Source: Lachnospiraceae bacterium | GTDB taxonomy: Bacteria; Bacillota; Clostridia; Lachnospirales; Lachnospiraceae | Length of the DNA: 64,000 nucleotides | Direction of reading: 5' to 3' | Assembly: GCA_022510745.1 (NCBI GenBank) | Contig: JAFLSY010000001.1 | Span: forward strand, 483,042-547,041 | Shown: one piece after another, positions 63,067 to 64,000 of the stretch | How positions within the stretch are numbered: the first letter of the stretch is position 1 | Layout of the letters: every line of letters begins with the position of its first letter | The notes under the pieces: model-generated | Told to the model about the DNA's origin: nothing | The model's input: only the letters and a program-made list of their open reading frames with translations | The model's database searches: none | Position numbers and translations under genes: made by a program

Positions 63067-63894
63067 ATGGACGAGCAGAAGACAGGCTTTCAGGGAAGCA
63101 GCGAATATGTGGCAAGCGAGGAGCTGATGGCCAGCGTCAATGTGGCGATTGCTTTAAAGAAGCCGCTGTTGATAAAGGGAGAGCCCGGTACCGGCAAGAC
63201 GATGTTAGCGGAAGCGGTAGCCAAATCTCTGGGAAAGAAGCTGATTATCTGGAATATTAAATCCACCACCAAGGCTCAGGAGGGTCTTTACGTATACGAT
63301 ACCATTCAGCGGCTTTATGACGGTCAGTTCGGAGAAGCGGGCGTGGATGATATTTCCCGCTATATCAAGCTGGGCAAGCTGGGTGAGGCCTTTGACAGCG
63401 ACGAGCAGGTGGTCCTTTTGATCGATGAAATAGATAAGGCAGATTTAGAGTTCCCCAACGACCTATTGTGGGAATTGGATCAGATGGAATTCTATATCCA
63501 TGAGACCAAGCGTACCGTAAAAGCAAAACACAGGCCTATTGTGATCATTACCTCCAATGCAGAGAAAGAGTTGCCGGATGCGTTCTTGCGCCGCTGTATT
63601 TTCCACTATATTGATTTCCCGGATGAGGAACTGATGGAAGAAATCGTGAAAGTACATCATCCCAATGTGGAGGAAGCGCTTTTAAAGAGTGCCATGGAGG
63701 TATTCTATAGTATCCGCACTCTGCGGGATATTCGTAAAAAACCCAGCACTTCAGAGCTGATAGACTGGATCAATGCGCTGCAGATAGGCGGCATTTCCGC
63801 AGACAAGATCAAAAGCGCACTGCCTTTCATCGGTGTGGTGGTAAAGAAGGATGAAGATTTGGAAACTGTAAGGCATAATGCCAATTCGCTGTAA
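63067..63894 (+). CDS. MoxR-family AAA ATPase
   Basis: Cytosolic AAA+ ATPase of 275 residues. Walker A KGEPGTGKTMLAEAVA, Walker B VVLLIDEIDKAD, sensor 1 IITSNAEKELP and Arg finger region DAFLRRC. MoxR ATPases usually act with a VWA-domain partner, and the start of one follows at 63906. The C-terminal tail is short. Confidence 0.87.
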   Translation: MDEQKTGFQGSSEYVASEELMASVNVAIALKKPLLIKGEPGTGKTMLAEAVAKSLGKKLIIWNIKSTTKAQEGLYVYDTIQRLYDGQFGEAGVDDISRYIKLGKLGEAFDSDEQVVLLIDEIDKADLEFPNDLLWELDQMEFYIHETKRTVKAKHRPIVIITSNAEKELPDAFLRRCIFHYIDFPDEELMEEIVKVHHPNVEEALLKSAMEVFYSIRTLRDIRKKPSTSELIDWINALQIGGISADKIKSALPFIGVVVKKDEDLETVRHNANSL

Positions 63895-63905
63895 GGAGCG
63901 GGAAC

Positions 63906-64000
63906 ATGTTTACGAAGTTTTTTCATACTTTGCGGGAGAAGGGACTGCATGTCACTTTAGGAGAGTTTTTGACACTGCAGGAAGCTTTGGAAAAGGATTT
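63906..64000 (+). CDS. start of VWA/CoxE-like protein (cut by window end)
   Basis: ATG 63906 with GGAGCGGG upstream opens MFTKFFHTLREKGLHVTLGE, continuing to the window edge. The opening resembles VWA-containing CoxE-like proteins that pair with MoxR ATPases. Only about 31 residues are visible. Confidence 0.6.
   Translation, partial: MFTKFFHTLREKGLHVTLGEFLTLQEALEKD

Noticed and set aside
1..64000. CRISPR arrays, tRNA or rRNA genes, integrases and insertion sequences
   Set aside because: None was seen by reading: no regularly spaced direct repeats, no cloverleaf-like runs recognised, and no transposase or integrase-like proteins among the frames. Short or degenerate elements may have been missed.

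Overview
The window looks like the chromosome of a Gram-positive anaerobe of the Clostridia, most likely a Lachnospiraceae member. Supporting signs are the gene order plsX-acpP-rnc-smc-ftsY, ylxM-ffh-rpsP-khpA-rimM-trmD-rplS and lepB-rbgA-lepB-rnhB, a tRNA-Trp T-box ahead of a complete trp operon, strong AGGAGG ribosome binding sites, TTGACA-17-TATAAT promoters, and a ferredoxin-tailed aldo/keto reductase. The species call is inference; no rRNA or tRNA gene is visible.

Layout. 1-5.5 kb: a LytTR response regulator, a GHKL sensor kinase and two ABC exporter half-transporters. 5.6-14.1 kb: an accessory island rich in genes of antibiotic-resistance families: an ANT(6)-like nucleotidyltransferase, a Nudix hydrolase, an ABC-F ribosome protection protein, acetyltransferases, an Erm-like 23S rRNA methylase, a chloramphenicol-phosphotransferase-like kinase and a methyltransferase, with two broken gene remnants. 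The ABC-F and erm genes each have a short leader peptide and an intrinsic-terminator hairpin, that is, likely ribosome-stalling attenuators. 14.1-21.1 kb: T-box and trpEGDCFBA. 21.2-42.5 kb: core lipid, cell-division, ribosome, secretion and RNA-processing genes, ending in the flagellar-like pair ylqG/ylqH. 42.7-46.0 kb: a VanG/VanC-type D-Ala-D-Ser ligase followed by a VanT-like serine racemase split into a membrane protein and a cytosolic racemase. 46.1-51 kb: yraN, pgeF and a two-component system. 51-56.8 kb: prs (reverse strand), a PDZ/radical-SAM-like protein, der, plsY, gpsA. 56.8-62 kb: a second accessory stretch with orphan proteins, a GNAT, a MarR operon and a sigma-factor fusion. 62-64 kb: metF (reverse), a MoxR-type ATPase and the start of a VWA-type protein.

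How it works together. The strongest unusual signal is the cell-wall block at 42.7-47.4 kb: a ligase with D-Ala-D-Ser hallmarks, a two-gene VanT whose racemase has Asn where alanine racemases have the active-site Tyr, and PgeF, which in E. coli limits serine misincorporation into peptidoglycan. No vanXY is visible, so this may be a house-keeping or cryptic D-Ser pathway, not a full resistance operon. The second notable theme is the drug-responsive attenuators of the island. Other points are a TrmD with a degenerate GNAT-like C-terminal extension and a sigma factor fused to a large uncharacterised domain. No CRISPR array, integrase or insertion sequence was seen.
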